A stretch of 64,000 bases of DNA from JAJVID01 sp035275345 (GTDB lineage Bacteria; Acidobacteriota; Blastocatellia; RBC074): positions 1 through 64,000 of the forward strand of contig DATEMY010000364.1 in NCBI GenBank assembly GCA_035275345.1. The letters run 5' to 3'. The notes below the pieces were generated by a model. That model saw only the letters and a list, made by a program, of their open reading frames with translations. It did not search any database and was not told the DNA's origin. Both the position numbers and the translations under genes were made by a program. Of the stretch, positions 52,867-61,495 are shown one piece after another. How positions within the stretch are numbered: the first letter of the stretch is position 1; the number at the start of each line of letters is the position of its first letter.

Positions 52867-53274
52867 ATGCGCAAATTCAAAATCGTGATGAAATACCTGC
52901 TCGCAATCGCGTTCATTGCCGCAGGGCTCAATCATTTCGCGAATCCCGAACTTTACCTTCGAATAATGCCGCCTTATCTGCCATGGCCTTCAGCGCTACA
53001 TTTGATCGCGGGCATATTTGAATTTGTATTTGGCGTGATGTTGCTGATCCCGCGGCTTCAATGGTGGGCCGCATGGGGATTGATCGCGCTGCTCCTGGCC
53101 ATTTATCCGGCAAACATTCACATGGCTGTTAACAATCATCTCTACCCCGAGTTTCCAATGATCTATCACTGGATCAGATTGCCGTTACAATTCGTCCTGA
53201 TCGCATTGGCGTGGTGGTATTCGAAAACTGATGAAGAGAAGGAATTGAAGTATGAACCTGGAAAAAATTCGTGA
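52867..53274 (+). CDS. DoxX-family membrane protein
   Basis: Protein of 135 residues with AAGGAG upstream and four predicted spans: about 8-28 (KYLLAIAFIAAGLNHFANP), 43-63, 68-88 and 108-125. The AGLNHFANPELY stretch and the PPYLPWP loop resemble DoxX-like proteins. Members occur in respiratory or sulfur redox complexes, but small solo versions have no settled function. It overlaps the next gene by 23 bases, so they are cotranscribed. Confidence 0.75.
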   Translation: MRKFKIVMKYLLAIAFIAAGLNHFANPELYLRIMPPYLPWPSALHLIAGIFEFVFGVMLLIPRLQWWAAWGLIALLLAIYPANIHMAVNNHLYPEFPMIYHWIRLPLQFVLIALAWWYSKTDEEKELKYEPGKNS

Positions 53275-53629
53275 ATATTGCCTCTCGCTACCACACGCAA
53301 CCGAAGAGGTCCTCTGGGAAAAAGACCTCGTCTTCAAAATCGGCGGTAAGATGTTCGCGGTCATCGGCCTCGACGCCGGCCCGGTGAGCAAATTCTCGTT
53401 CAAATGTACGCCGGAAGAGTTCGCCGAATTGACCGAACGCAATGGCATCATCCCCGCGCCTTACGCCGCTCGCTACCACTGGGTTGCTGTCGAGAAGCCA
53501 GGCTCTTTGAGTCAGGCCGAGGTTAAGCGGTTAATCAAGGATTCTTACGAGATGGTTAAAGCCAAGTTGACTAAGAAAGCGCAGTCGTTGCTTGGCCAAA
53601 ACGAATCGAAGGCGAAACGTAAATCTTGA
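53252..53629 (+). CDS. MmcQ/YjbR-family protein
   Basis: Protein of 125 residues with AAGGAA upstream, starting inside the DoxX gene. The YjbR signature is seen: MNLEKIREYCLSLPHATEEVLWEKDLVFKIGGKMFAVIGLD and SFKCTPEEFAEL, then APYAARYHWVAVEKPG. The family has a double-wing DNA-binding-like fold; its role is unknown. The Lys-rich tail may add nucleic-acid affinity. It is in an operon with the DoxX gene. Confidence 0.82.
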   Translation: MNLEKIREYCLSLPHATEEVLWEKDLVFKIGGKMFAVIGLDAGPVSKFSFKCTPEEFAELTERNGIIPAPYAARYHWVAVEKPGSLSQAEVKRLIKDSYEMVKAKLTKKAQSLLGQNESKAKRKS

Positions 53630-53680
53630 GTTGCCTCACTTTTTGACTTACCCATTCTGTCTGATACTTAGATTCCAATG

Positions 53681-54172
53681 CTACCTTTTACCTTTGCTGT
53701 GTCGAATCCGATCATTTGGTCGAGAATCAACCTCTACCTCACCCTGAGCGTGCGGCGCCGCAATGGGGGGAGGTTCAGAAACTGGCTTTATCAATAAAAC
53801 TCCCGTTAAAACAGCAGGTCGCCGATGAAAGATATAAAGCCCCAGGCCCGAAACAAAGCTCAACACCATTCCCAGAACGACTTGCGCTACCCAAGCCAAC
53901 CGGCGTTTGATCGCGTTCAATCCGACAGGACAGTTTTGCGTAAGGATCGAGCCATCCGATTTGCGATAAAACCTGACGCAGAGGCGGCCTTCGGTTTTTG
54001 TGACCAGGTCTTCAGCCTCATGCCTGCTCATATCCGATAAATTGTAGACGTTGAGATTACACTGAGAGCAAAAACGGACTCGTTTGTCTTCAAATGAAAA
54101 CATTTGATCCCAGTCTGCAGGGCAGGGGGATGCTATTTTCACGTGATCTAGAGGACTTGTTAACTTCGCCAT
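53681..54172 (-). CDS. hypothetical membrane protein with N-terminal Cys cluster
   Basis: Protein of 163 residues. The first 85 residues contain PCPADWDQMFSFEDKRVRFC, SQCNLNVYNLSDMSRHEAED, GRLCVRFYRKSDG and NCPVGL. The Cys pair C-S-Q-C and nearby Cys residues suggest a small zinc-ribbon or redox domain, and I know this pattern from uncharacterised acidobacterial and planctomycete proteins. One membrane span follows (about 95-115, VVLGMVLSFVSGLGLYIF), then a Pro-rich and charged tail outside. No function can be named. Confidence 0.65.
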   Translation of the reverse strand: MAKLTSPLDHVKIASPCPADWDQMFSFEDKRVRFCSQCNLNVYNLSDMSRHEAEDLVTKTEGRLCVRFYRKSDGSILTQNCPVGLNAIKRRLAWVAQVVLGMVLSFVSGLGLYIFHRRPAVLTGVLLIKPVSEPPPIAAPHAQGEVEVDSRPNDRIRHSKGKR

Positions 54173-54307
54173 AAACGTTCCTATATAAATTAAGTAGTCG
54201 CCAGAAGTAGAACGCCAGGCTCAGTCAACGCTTGCACAGGATGAGGGTTCCCATAACTTGTGATAAACACTTTCGGCTTTAATCGTCTTTCCGGCCACTA
54301 AGACCAA

Positions 54308-54384
54308 CCAGACAGAAAAATGGCGGACAGAAAAATGGCGGACGAAAAAGAGATGGCATTTCCGCCCGCCATTATTCTGTCTGG
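54308..54384. repeat. tandem plus inverted repeat upstream of no gene
   Basis: GACAGAAAAATGGCG occurs twice in tandem at 54311-54325 and 54326-54340. The segment 54308-54327 is also the reverse complement, 18 of 20 positions, of 54365-54384. It lies between the two minus-strand genes ending at 54408 and starting at 54172, so a transcript from the dehydrogenase gene would end in it. Confidence 0.75.
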
Positions 54385-54407
54385 TGGCCGATACACTGGC
54401 GCTGAGA

Positions 54408-55997
54408 TCAGCAATCATCCTTCGTCAATTGATTGTCCACCAACCGCCAGAGACCGCGCTCATTTACATTTCGCAACTCAACCGGTAAAGCCTCCTGCGC
54501 AAAGTTCTGATAACAGACCGGGCGCGCGAAACGTTCTATGGCCGCAGTGCCTACAGACGTCGCGCGGGAGTCGGTCATTGCGGGATATGGCCCACCGTGA
54601 TGCATCGAGGAGCAGACTTCGACGCCCGTCGGGAAACCGTTGAAGACCAATCTTCCGGCCCTGGTTTCCAGGATCGAAACCAGCCAGTCGTGGTCGCGCA
54701 AATCCTGGGGCGTGCCGTGAATCGTCGCTGTCAGATGGCCTTCCAGGTTGCGCGCGATGCGTTCCATCTCTTCGCGCGAATCGCAACTGACGACAACCGT
54801 TGACGGGCCGAAGACCTCTTCGCTGAGTTCGTGATGGCGCAGAAACGTCCGCGCGTTCGTAGCGAACATGGCCGGGCGCGCTTCAGTCTTTGCGCCGTCA
54901 GGTTCGATATGCGATTGGGTTGTTTGCAATCCATCAATCTCACTCAATCTCTTCACCCCCGCTTCGTAACCTTGCAAAATGCCAGGATAGAGCATCGTTC
55001 CGGGTTGAGCGCTCCCAATCAAACCACCGAGTTTATCGGCGAATCGGGCGAAGTTTTCATCGAGCAGCCCGACCGCCAGACCGGGACAGGTACAGAACTG
55101 TCCCACGCCGAGGGTGACTGAATTCTTCAAGCCCTCGGCGATTGCGTCCGCGCGTTCGCGCAAAGCTCCGGGCAGGATGAAGACCGGATTTATGCTGCCC
55201 ATCTCGGCGTAAACGGGGATCGGATCGGGGCGGCTTGCGGCGGCGTCGAACAACGCGCGTCCGCCGCGCAGAGAGCCGGTGAAACCGACCGCTCGTGTCA
55301 TCGGATGTTTGACCAATCCGATGCCGACCTCGTGCCCAGCGCCGTACAACAGCGAGAATACGCCCGCGGGCATCCCTGTTTCCTCAACCGCTTTGACGAT
55401 TGCGCGCGCGACCATCTCCGAGGTTCCGGGATGCGCGTGATGCGCTTTCACCACGACAGGGCAACCCGCCGCCAGCGCCGAAGCCGTGTCGCCGCCCGCG
55501 ACCGAAAACGCCAACGGAAAATTGCTCGCGCCGAAAACCACTACGGGGCCGATCGGAATGAGCATTCGTCGAAGATCCGGTTTTGGCAAAGGCTGACGGT
55601 CCGGAATCGCGCGATCTATACGCGCCTCAACCCATGAGCCTTCGCGAATCAAATCGGCGAACATCCTCAACTGGTTGACCGTGCGCCCGCGCTCGCCCGC
55701 CAGACGATCTTTCAGCAAACCGCTTTCCACATGGACGCGCTCGATCAGGTCATCGCCGAGGGCGACTATTTCATCCGCGATCTTTTCAAGAAAGTTTGCG
55801 CGTTGTTCTGAAGAGAGCCGGCGGTATTTGTGAAAAGCCGCTTCAGCCGCTTCGAGCGCCTGATTGACCTGATCCGCCGTGGCCCCTTCAAATCGCGGCT
55901 CGATTGATTTAACTGAAGCCGGAGCGAACGCTTGAAACGTCTTTCCTCCGACTTCGATTGTTTTCCCAGCGATGATGTTTTTACCTTGTAGTTTCAT
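54408..55997 (-). CDS. NADP-type aldehyde dehydrogenase, ketoglutarate semialdehyde type
   Basis: Protein of 529 residues from the ATG at 55997. It belongs to the ALDH superfamily: the Rossmann start GPVVVFGASNFPLAFSVAGGDTASALAAG, GFTGSLRGGRAL, catalytic Glu in AEMGSINPV and catalytic Cys in GQFCTCPGL. These variants match alpha-ketoglutaric semialdehyde dehydrogenases, which make 2-oxoglutarate from 2,5-dioxopentanoate in oxidative pentose or hydroxyproline breakdown. The FAH-type dehydratase gene upstream fits that pathway. The last gene of the sugar-acid operon; an 80-nt palindrome lies between it and the dehydratase. Confidence 0.85.
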   Translation of the reverse strand: MKLQGKNIIAGKTIEVGGKTFQAFAPASVKSIEPRFEGATADQVNQALEAAEAAFHKYRRLSSEQRANFLEKIADEIVALGDDLIERVHVESGLLKDRLAGERGRTVNQLRMFADLIREGSWVEARIDRAIPDRQPLPKPDLRRMLIPIGPVVVFGASNFPLAFSVAGGDTASALAAGCPVVVKAHHAHPGTSEMVARAIVKAVEETGMPAGVFSLLYGAGHEVGIGLVKHPMTRAVGFTGSLRGGRALFDAAASRPDPIPVYAEMGSINPVFILPGALRERADAIAEGLKNSVTLGVGQFCTCPGLAVGLLDENFARFADKLGGLIGSAQPGTMLYPGILQGYEAGVKRLSEIDGLQTTQSHIEPDGAKTEARPAMFATNARTFLRHHELSEEVFGPSTVVVSCDSREEMERIARNLEGHLTATIHGTPQDLRDHDWLVSILETRAGRLVFNGFPTGVEVCSSMHHGGPYPAMTDSRATSVGTAAIERFARPVCYQNFAQEALPVELRNVNERGLWRLVDNQLTKDDC

Positions 55998-56036
55998 ATT
56001 TCCAGATGAAGCCTCCAACATTGGCTGCAAAGATAG

Positions 56037-56116
56037 AAGCAAAAAGGGCAAAAAATGGCAAAAGATAGCAAAAAGGCCTTTTTGCTATCTTTTGCCATTT
56101 TTTGCCCTTTTTGCTT
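56037..56116. repeat. 80-nt perfect palindrome without spacer
   Basis: Positions 56037-56076 are the exact reverse complement of 56077-56116, with no loop bases. The arm is built of GCAAAAAGG-like words. It lies 49 bases after the stop of the dehydratase gene and 40 bases before the dehydrogenase start on the minus strand. Such a hairpin would interrupt polycistronic mRNA and can extrude a cruciform. Confidence 0.92.
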
Positions 56117-56164
56117 TCCTTTTCGCATCCTTAAACTTGAGGTTAACAGAAGAATTTTCGGACT

Positions 56165-57001
<837 letters not shown>

Positions 57002-57052
57002 GATTTACCAGACGGATTGTCCACAAAGTCACACGAAGATGGTTGTGGAAAG

Positions 57053-58756
57053 TTACACATCTCCTCGTTTGAATTGTTCGACGGCGTATTCGCTCGCCCG
57101 CATCGAAAGCGCAAGGATCGTTAATGTCGGGTTGACGCAGCCGCTCGAGACGAAGCAACTGCCGTCAACCACAAAAAGGTTTTTGATTTCGTGGGACTGG
57201 TTCCATTTGTTGAGCACGGATGTCTTCGGATCGTCGCCCATTCGCGCCGTGCCGACCTCGTGGATGCTGTGGCCGGGCGGGAACATCTGGAGGTTCTCCG
57301 TAATCAGCTCGATTCCGGCGGCGTGGAACATTTCGTGCGCGCATTCGACGGCGTCTTTGGTTAACTCGCGTTCGTTGTCGCCGTATTCGATGTTGATGTT
57401 CAGGCTGGGAATGCCCCAGGCGTCTTTCAGTTTCGGATCAATCGTGACGCGGTTTTCGCGCCGCGCCAACACCTCGCCGAACGCGCTCATCCGCACCATC
57501 GCCGGGTGCCAGGCGAGAACCTCTTTTTTGAACGGCGAGCCGAAACCGGGCAGTAGTCTTGCGTGTCCTGGAAATATCCCGGCCCCGCTGCCGCATTGAT
57601 AACCGAAGCGACGGATGTATTTTTTCTGCTTCGAGGCGTTATCCAGATTGCGGAAGCTCGGAATGTAAGTTCCTTGCGGCCGCCCGTCTTCATTGACGAT
57701 CTCGCGCCCTTTGAGTTGCGGCGCCAAGCCGGTGAATCCCACGCCCCAGGTGTGGTCGTGCAGGTAATGGCCCAGCGCGCCGCTCGAATTGGCCAGTCCG
57801 TTCGGATAAAAACGCGACTTCGAGTTGAGCATGATCCGCGTCGATTCAAGCGTCGAAGCTCCGAGCACGACGATCTTTCCGTAGGCTTCATACTCGCGCT
57901 TCGTCTTTCGATCCACGAAGGCCACGCCGCGCGCCTTGCCCGTGTTGCGGTCAACAATAACCTCGCGGACGACCGAATCGGCCCGGACTGTCAGTCGCTT
58001 CGTTTCTTTCGCTGGCGCGAGCAGGGCAGTGGGCGAATTGAACATCGCGCCTACGTCGCAACCGCGTCCGCACGCGCCGCAATAATGGCATTTCGCGCGA
58101 TGGCGGTTATTAACGCCTTCGCTCGTCACCCCAGCGCGCGTCGGGATCAAACGCCGGCCGGTCTTTTCGACGCCGCGCTTCAGGATAGTCTCGCCGCACA
58201 ACATCGGCTGGGGCTTTTGAAATATGCCGTCGGGCAACTGCGGCAGCCCCTCTTTCGTGCCCATTATGCCGATCAACTGGTCAACGCGGTCATAGTACGG
58301 TTTGATGTCGGCGTAAGAGATCGGCCAGTCGTCGCCGTATCCGTCATGCCTGGCGGCTTTGAAATCGTAATCGCTCAGCCTCAGCGAGACTCGTCCCCAG
58401 ACCAGCGTGCGTCCGCCGACCGCGCGGGCGCGCACCCAATCGAAGGGCTTGCCTTCGGGCGTCGAGTACGGATTCTCATCCAGCCGCGCGTAGATGTGCG
58501 TGGTGTAGCCGTCGGCGAACCCGTATTTGTAATTGTGCGCGTCCCGCGGCGAGATGCGACCGCGATATTTCTCTTCGTAAGGCCACGCGTGCGTTTTGAA
58601 ATCATTATACAGATCGAGCTGCGGCCCGGCTTCGAGCACGAGAACGTTCATTCCGGCGTTGGCCATTATGTAAGCGGCCATCCCGCCCGCCGCGCCTGAG
58701 CCGACGATCACGGCGTCGTAGACTTTGCTCGAAGCCTTGCGCGAGATGATCTCCAT
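57053..58756 (-). CDS. GMC-family FAD sugar oxidoreductase
   Basis: Protein of 567 residues with GGAGG before the ATG. FAD-binding start VIVGSGAAGGMAAYIMANAGMNVLVLEAG; GMC signature around VGGRTLVWGRVSLRLS; a Cys cluster CHYCGACGRGC near the middle; and C-terminal HEVGTARMG with the catalytic His, followed by VVDGSCFVSSGCVNPTLTI. The Cys cluster resembles the large subunit of gluconate 2-dehydrogenase and related membrane sugar dehydrogenases, which pass electrons to a cytochrome. The first gene of the sugar-acid operon; no small or cytochrome subunit is adjacent. Confidence 0.88.
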   Translation of the reverse strand: MEIISRKASSKVYDAVIVGSGAAGGMAAYIMANAGMNVLVLEAGPQLDLYNDFKTHAWPYEEKYRGRISPRDAHNYKYGFADGYTTHIYARLDENPYSTPEGKPFDWVRARAVGGRTLVWGRVSLRLSDYDFKAARHDGYGDDWPISYADIKPYYDRVDQLIGIMGTKEGLPQLPDGIFQKPQPMLCGETILKRGVEKTGRRLIPTRAGVTSEGVNNRHRAKCHYCGACGRGCDVGAMFNSPTALLAPAKETKRLTVRADSVVREVIVDRNTGKARGVAFVDRKTKREYEAYGKIVVLGASTLESTRIMLNSKSRFYPNGLANSSGALGHYLHDHTWGVGFTGLAPQLKGREIVNEDGRPQGTYIPSFRNLDNASKQKKYIRRFGYQCGSGAGIFPGHARLLPGFGSPFKKEVLAWHPAMVRMSAFGEVLARRENRVTIDPKLKDAWGIPSLNINIEYGDNERELTKDAVECAHEMFHAAGIELITENLQMFPPGHSIHEVGTARMGDDPKTSVLNKWNQSHEIKNLFVVDGSCFVSSGCVNPTLTILALSMRASEYAVEQFKRGDV

Positions 58757-58839
58757 GGCGCCTCCACATTGAGAGAGTTATGGAATCGCTCCTCAAGCGA
58801 CGTTCGAGAAAAAGATTGTTCGAGAAAACGAGAGAAGTA

Positions 58840-58879
58840 TCGCTGAGAACAGGAGCGTCCTGGCGCGTGTTCTCAGCGA
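58840..58879. repeat. 12-bp perfect hairpin upstream of GMC gene
   Basis: TCGCTGAGAACA (58840-58851) pairs exactly with 58868-58879 around a 16-base loop. It lies in the 287-base gap between the GMC gene and the exported protein gene at 59044. It may end the upstream sigma-cluster transcript. Confidence 0.6.
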
Positions 58880-59002
58880 AATGCGGCGTGATGATGGCAA
58901 GTCAATGCGTGGATTGCAAGGCGCCGGGAACCGTTTTTGGAGTTCGAAAGCATTGGGACATCGGGCGCATACACTCATTCCTGATTGTAACCCGCCTTCA
59001 CT

Positions 59003-59082
59003 ATCATTTCTTGGATGAGGGAGGTTTGTCAGCAGGTTCCAAATCATTTCTTGGATGAGGGAGGTTTGTCAGCAGATTCCAA
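59003..59082. repeat. 40-bp direct tandem duplication
   Basis: The 40 bases 59003-59042 (ATCATTTCTTGGATGAGGGA...) are repeated at 59043-59082 with one base changed. The second unit contains the last twelve codons of the minus-strand gene at 59044-60021, so a copy of that gene's 3' end now lies just past its stop codon. Recent slippage is implied. Confidence 0.9.
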
Positions 59083-60021
59083 AACCCATCTGTAATACAT
59101 GCAGCAGTTCCCCTTGCTGAGCCGCTGGTTAGCTTCGAGGGCCTCAGGATTCGGTTGGAATTTGGAGTCGAGCATTACCCAGAGGTTCCAGGGACCGCCG
59201 CGCTCAGGGAGAACCGGGTAACGGTTCACCCATTCGTACTTATCTCCGCCGTAGCTGAAACTGATCTTGTTTTTTTCAGCCAGGCCGATTTTCTGAAAAT
59301 CGTACCCTTCGTGCGGCCTGATTGAGATGACGAAAACCCCTTTCCCTGGTAAATAGAATGCGGGGAGCTCCCCGAGGTAGAAATCTAACTCGCTCTTGCC
59401 GCTGCGCACCTCGCCGTTGATGATCAAACGAAAGCTGGACAAGTTGAACTTCACGTCATCGAGCGTGAAGTCACGCGCGGGTCTCGGCCGGTCTACGGCA
59501 AAACGAATCTCGTCTCCGACGACTCCCCATTCCGTCCCCGCGTTAACCCACAGCGGAATTTTGACCACGTCATTAAGGTTAATCACGAGCGGTTCAGGGT
59601 AACTCGGCGGACGCGCCGGGGTGTAACTGGTTCTATCCGGCCATTTCATCTCCAACATCTTCCCCATAACAGTCCCGCGGAAGGAGTTTACTAACTGTTC
59701 CGGCAGGGGCCCAATGGTAATCTTAAGTTTCGCGCTATCCGGCAGCCGCTCGATGACCAGGACATAGCCGATATACATTCCGGTAGAGAGATTGATCAGG
59801 TAACTCGCAATTGCATTGACATTGGCGTAGCTGAAGTTGAAGCGAAGGATCCCCTCCGCGTTAGCGCGCCCCTCGGCAAATGACGAGAAGGTCACCACAA
59901 TACCATTCACCCGTTGTTCCGGACTCCCATTGCCCTTTGCCAGACTCTCAAGTGTCTGCGCTTGCAATCGAATCGAACACAGTAAAAGAGCGGCTAGCAG
60001 CGAATATATTCTATTTCTCAT
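59044..60021 (-). CDS. exported hypothetical protein of sigma cluster
   Basis: Protein of 325 residues from the ATG at 60021, which follows GGAGGTAACG, inside the end of the anti-sigma-like gene. A signal peptide (IYSLLAALLLCSIRLQAQ) precedes a beta-rich protein with no recognised family. Two stretches stand out: VIRSGKSELDF-like GEVRSGKSELDFYLGELPAFYLPGKG, and the terminal NCCMYYRWVLES. It is the third gene of the sigma cluster and probably its output. A tandem duplication covers its 3' end. Confidence 0.6.
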   Translation of the reverse strand: MRNRIYSLLAALLLCSIRLQAQTLESLAKGNGSPEQRVNGIVVTFSSFAEGRANAEGILRFNFSYANVNAIASYLINLSTGMYIGYVLVIERLPDSAKLKITIGPLPEQLVNSFRGTVMGKMLEMKWPDRTSYTPARPPSYPEPLVINLNDVVKIPLWVNAGTEWGVVGDEIRFAVDRPRPARDFTLDDVKFNLSSFRLIINGEVRSGKSELDFYLGELPAFYLPGKGVFVISIRPHEGYDFQKIGLAEKNKISFSYGGDKYEWVNRYPVLPERGGPWNLWVMLDSKFQPNPEALEANQRLSKGNCCMYYRWVLESADKPPSSKK

Positions 60022-60532
60022 CGTTACCTCCAGGAATGACAATTAGTTTGATTTCGCCGACTGGGCGAAAACCCGCCAGGTCAATTCGAGGGGGTAGGGA
60101 AGTGGACGCCGGGCGCTCTTTGGCTTTTCGCGCGTCTGTATTCTTGTACACGACGCGTGTCACTTTTATCTCCTGAATCACTGGAACGGGAACTTCAACG
60201 ATTTTTACCATCGGGGCGTTTGGCGGAACCGCAAGGGGATAGCTCGTCGCCTTGCGCGCCGCCAGATAAGACGTTGCGCACAACAACAGCGCGGCCGCGA
60301 CCGCCACCGGCGCGGGTAAGCTGATCGATCCCGTGAGCCATCGTCTCCACAACGGTCTGCGAATAAATTGGCGCCGATACGCTGTGATAACGCGTTGGTC
60401 GAGGGTGCTTGTGACATCAGGAGCGCCCCACTCGCCGAGCAGGTTTTTCAGCTCCCTGTCTTCTATGACTTCATCGGCCGTGTTCGGATTCCGATCCGGA
60501 GAATTCTCTTCTGTAAAATTCATAAGCGACAT
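60011..60532 (-). CDS. putative anti-sigma factor with single membrane span
   Basis: About 173 residues. Possible starts are the ATG at 60532 and the ATG at 60523, which overlaps the sigma stop (ATGA). A short polar N-terminus (DRELKNLLGEWGAPDVTSTLDQRVITAYRR) precedes a span at about 70-90 (LPAPVAVAAALLLCATSYLA) and an extracytoplasmic Pro/Val-rich tail. The N-terminus lacks a zinc-finger motif. Position directly after an ECF sigma gene supports an anti-sigma role. It overlaps the next gene by 11 bases. Confidence 0.6.
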   Translation of the reverse strand: MSLMNFTEENSPDRNPNTADEVIEDRELKNLLGEWGAPDVTSTLDQRVITAYRRQFIRRPLWRRWLTGSISLPAPVAVAAALLLCATSYLAARKATSYPLAVPPNAPMVKIVEVPVPVIQEIKVTRVVYKNTDARKAKERPASTSLPPRIDLAGFRPVGEIKLIVIPGGNDEK

Positions 60533-61104
60533 CTTTCTGTATCTGTTTCCGCGCACTCCTTGAAGTAGGGAGCGAGCAGTAATCGCAAACGCTGCCTGGC
60601 GCGATGGAGCCGCGACTTCACCGTGCCGATATCGACACCGGCGATTTCAGCGATTTCAGCCAGGGACAGCTCTTCATATTCGAACAGTATCAACGCTTCA
60701 CGCTGCAAAGGCGGCAATTCGCCGATGGCCTTTCGGACGGCCTCGGAAACTTCGGCGTCGAGCATTATTCGCAATGGCTCTTGTGACTCCGCCGCCACCA
60801 ATTGTTCTGAAAAGTCGTCAATCGCCGTCTCGGCGCCGGCTCGTCGCAAACGTTTGAAGGCCAGATTGCGAGCCGCCGCGCAAAGGTAAGTTCTCAATGA
60901 AGCCCTTTGCTCATCAGCTTTGAATCGCTGTGGCTTCTTGATCAAACTCAGGAAACAATCGTGGGTGATCTCTTCGGCCAACTCTCTCGATTGCGACAGG
61001 CGATAAGCGAAGCGAAAGACCAGACTGCGATGGCGTTCGTAAATCACCGCGAACGCCGTCTCGTCGCCGGATGCCGCTTGTTCAAGCAATCGTTCGTCAG
61101 TCAT
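60520..61104 (-). CDS. ECF RNA polymerase sigma factor
   Basis: Protein of 194 residues. Region 2 reads FAYRLSQSRELAEEITHDCFLSLIKKPQRF and continues LRTYLCAAARNLAFKRLRR; region 4 reads LSLAEIAEIAGVDIGTVKSRLHRARQRLR. It is followed, with a short overlap, by a single-span anti-sigma-like gene and an exported protein gene. This is the third ECF sigma cluster of the window. The ribosome site is weak. Its signal and targets are unknown. Confidence 0.9.
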   Translation of the reverse strand: MTDERLLEQAASGDETAFAVIYERHRSLVFRFAYRLSQSRELAEEITHDCFLSLIKKPQRFKADEQRASLRTYLCAAARNLAFKRLRRAGAETAIDDFSEQLVAAESQEPLRIMLDAEVSEAVRKAIGELPPLQREALILFEYEELSLAEIAEIAGVDIGTVKSRLHRARQRLRLLLAPYFKECAETDTERCRL

Positions 61105-61495
61105 ATTTCTGGATGAACCTCGCGCGAATTTTGCCTGGACGATGGATCAATCTAAGCCGCCCAATTGTAAGCCATCAGAGGGTTCACTTACTTATTACCG
61201 CCCAAGCGAAGAAAGATACGGAGTGGGAAAAGGAATTTTTCAGCCAACGATCGTCGTTGCGGGGACTCTTGCTTCCCGGACCGAAAAAGTTCATCCTTTG
61301 CCCTTCCAACCGCACAGTTGAATAAACAATCAATTTTAAGAGGAGTCGTTCATGCCGCAGGCAATGCCCTGAAACAATGAAAATCGGTGGCAAGCGTAGC
61401 GCAACCTGCCGAGGTTGCCCTGCATTCTCTACTCGTCTCATGTCGAAGCCGCGCAACCTCGGCGGGTTGCGCTACTTTTTCCGAGGAGAACGATT
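61105..61495. other. divergent promoter region with REP element
   Basis: About 390 bases between the sigma gene and the amidohydrolase gene. No gene is supported. It contains the REP/BIME-like element copy B at 61396-61475 and the CGAGGAGAACG ribosome site before 61496. Confidence 0.55.
61396..61475 (+). repeat. REP/BIME-like element, copy B
   Basis: GTAGCGCAACCTGCCGAGGTTG at the left pairs with the right arm ending GCGCTAC at 61475, with one mismatch over 22 positions, so the element is bounded by GTAG and CTAC. The loop has TTCTCTACTCGTC (61425-61437), the reverse complement of the loop word in copy A. It ends five bases before the ribosome site of the amidohydrolase gene and would fold in its leader. 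Confidence 0.85.
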
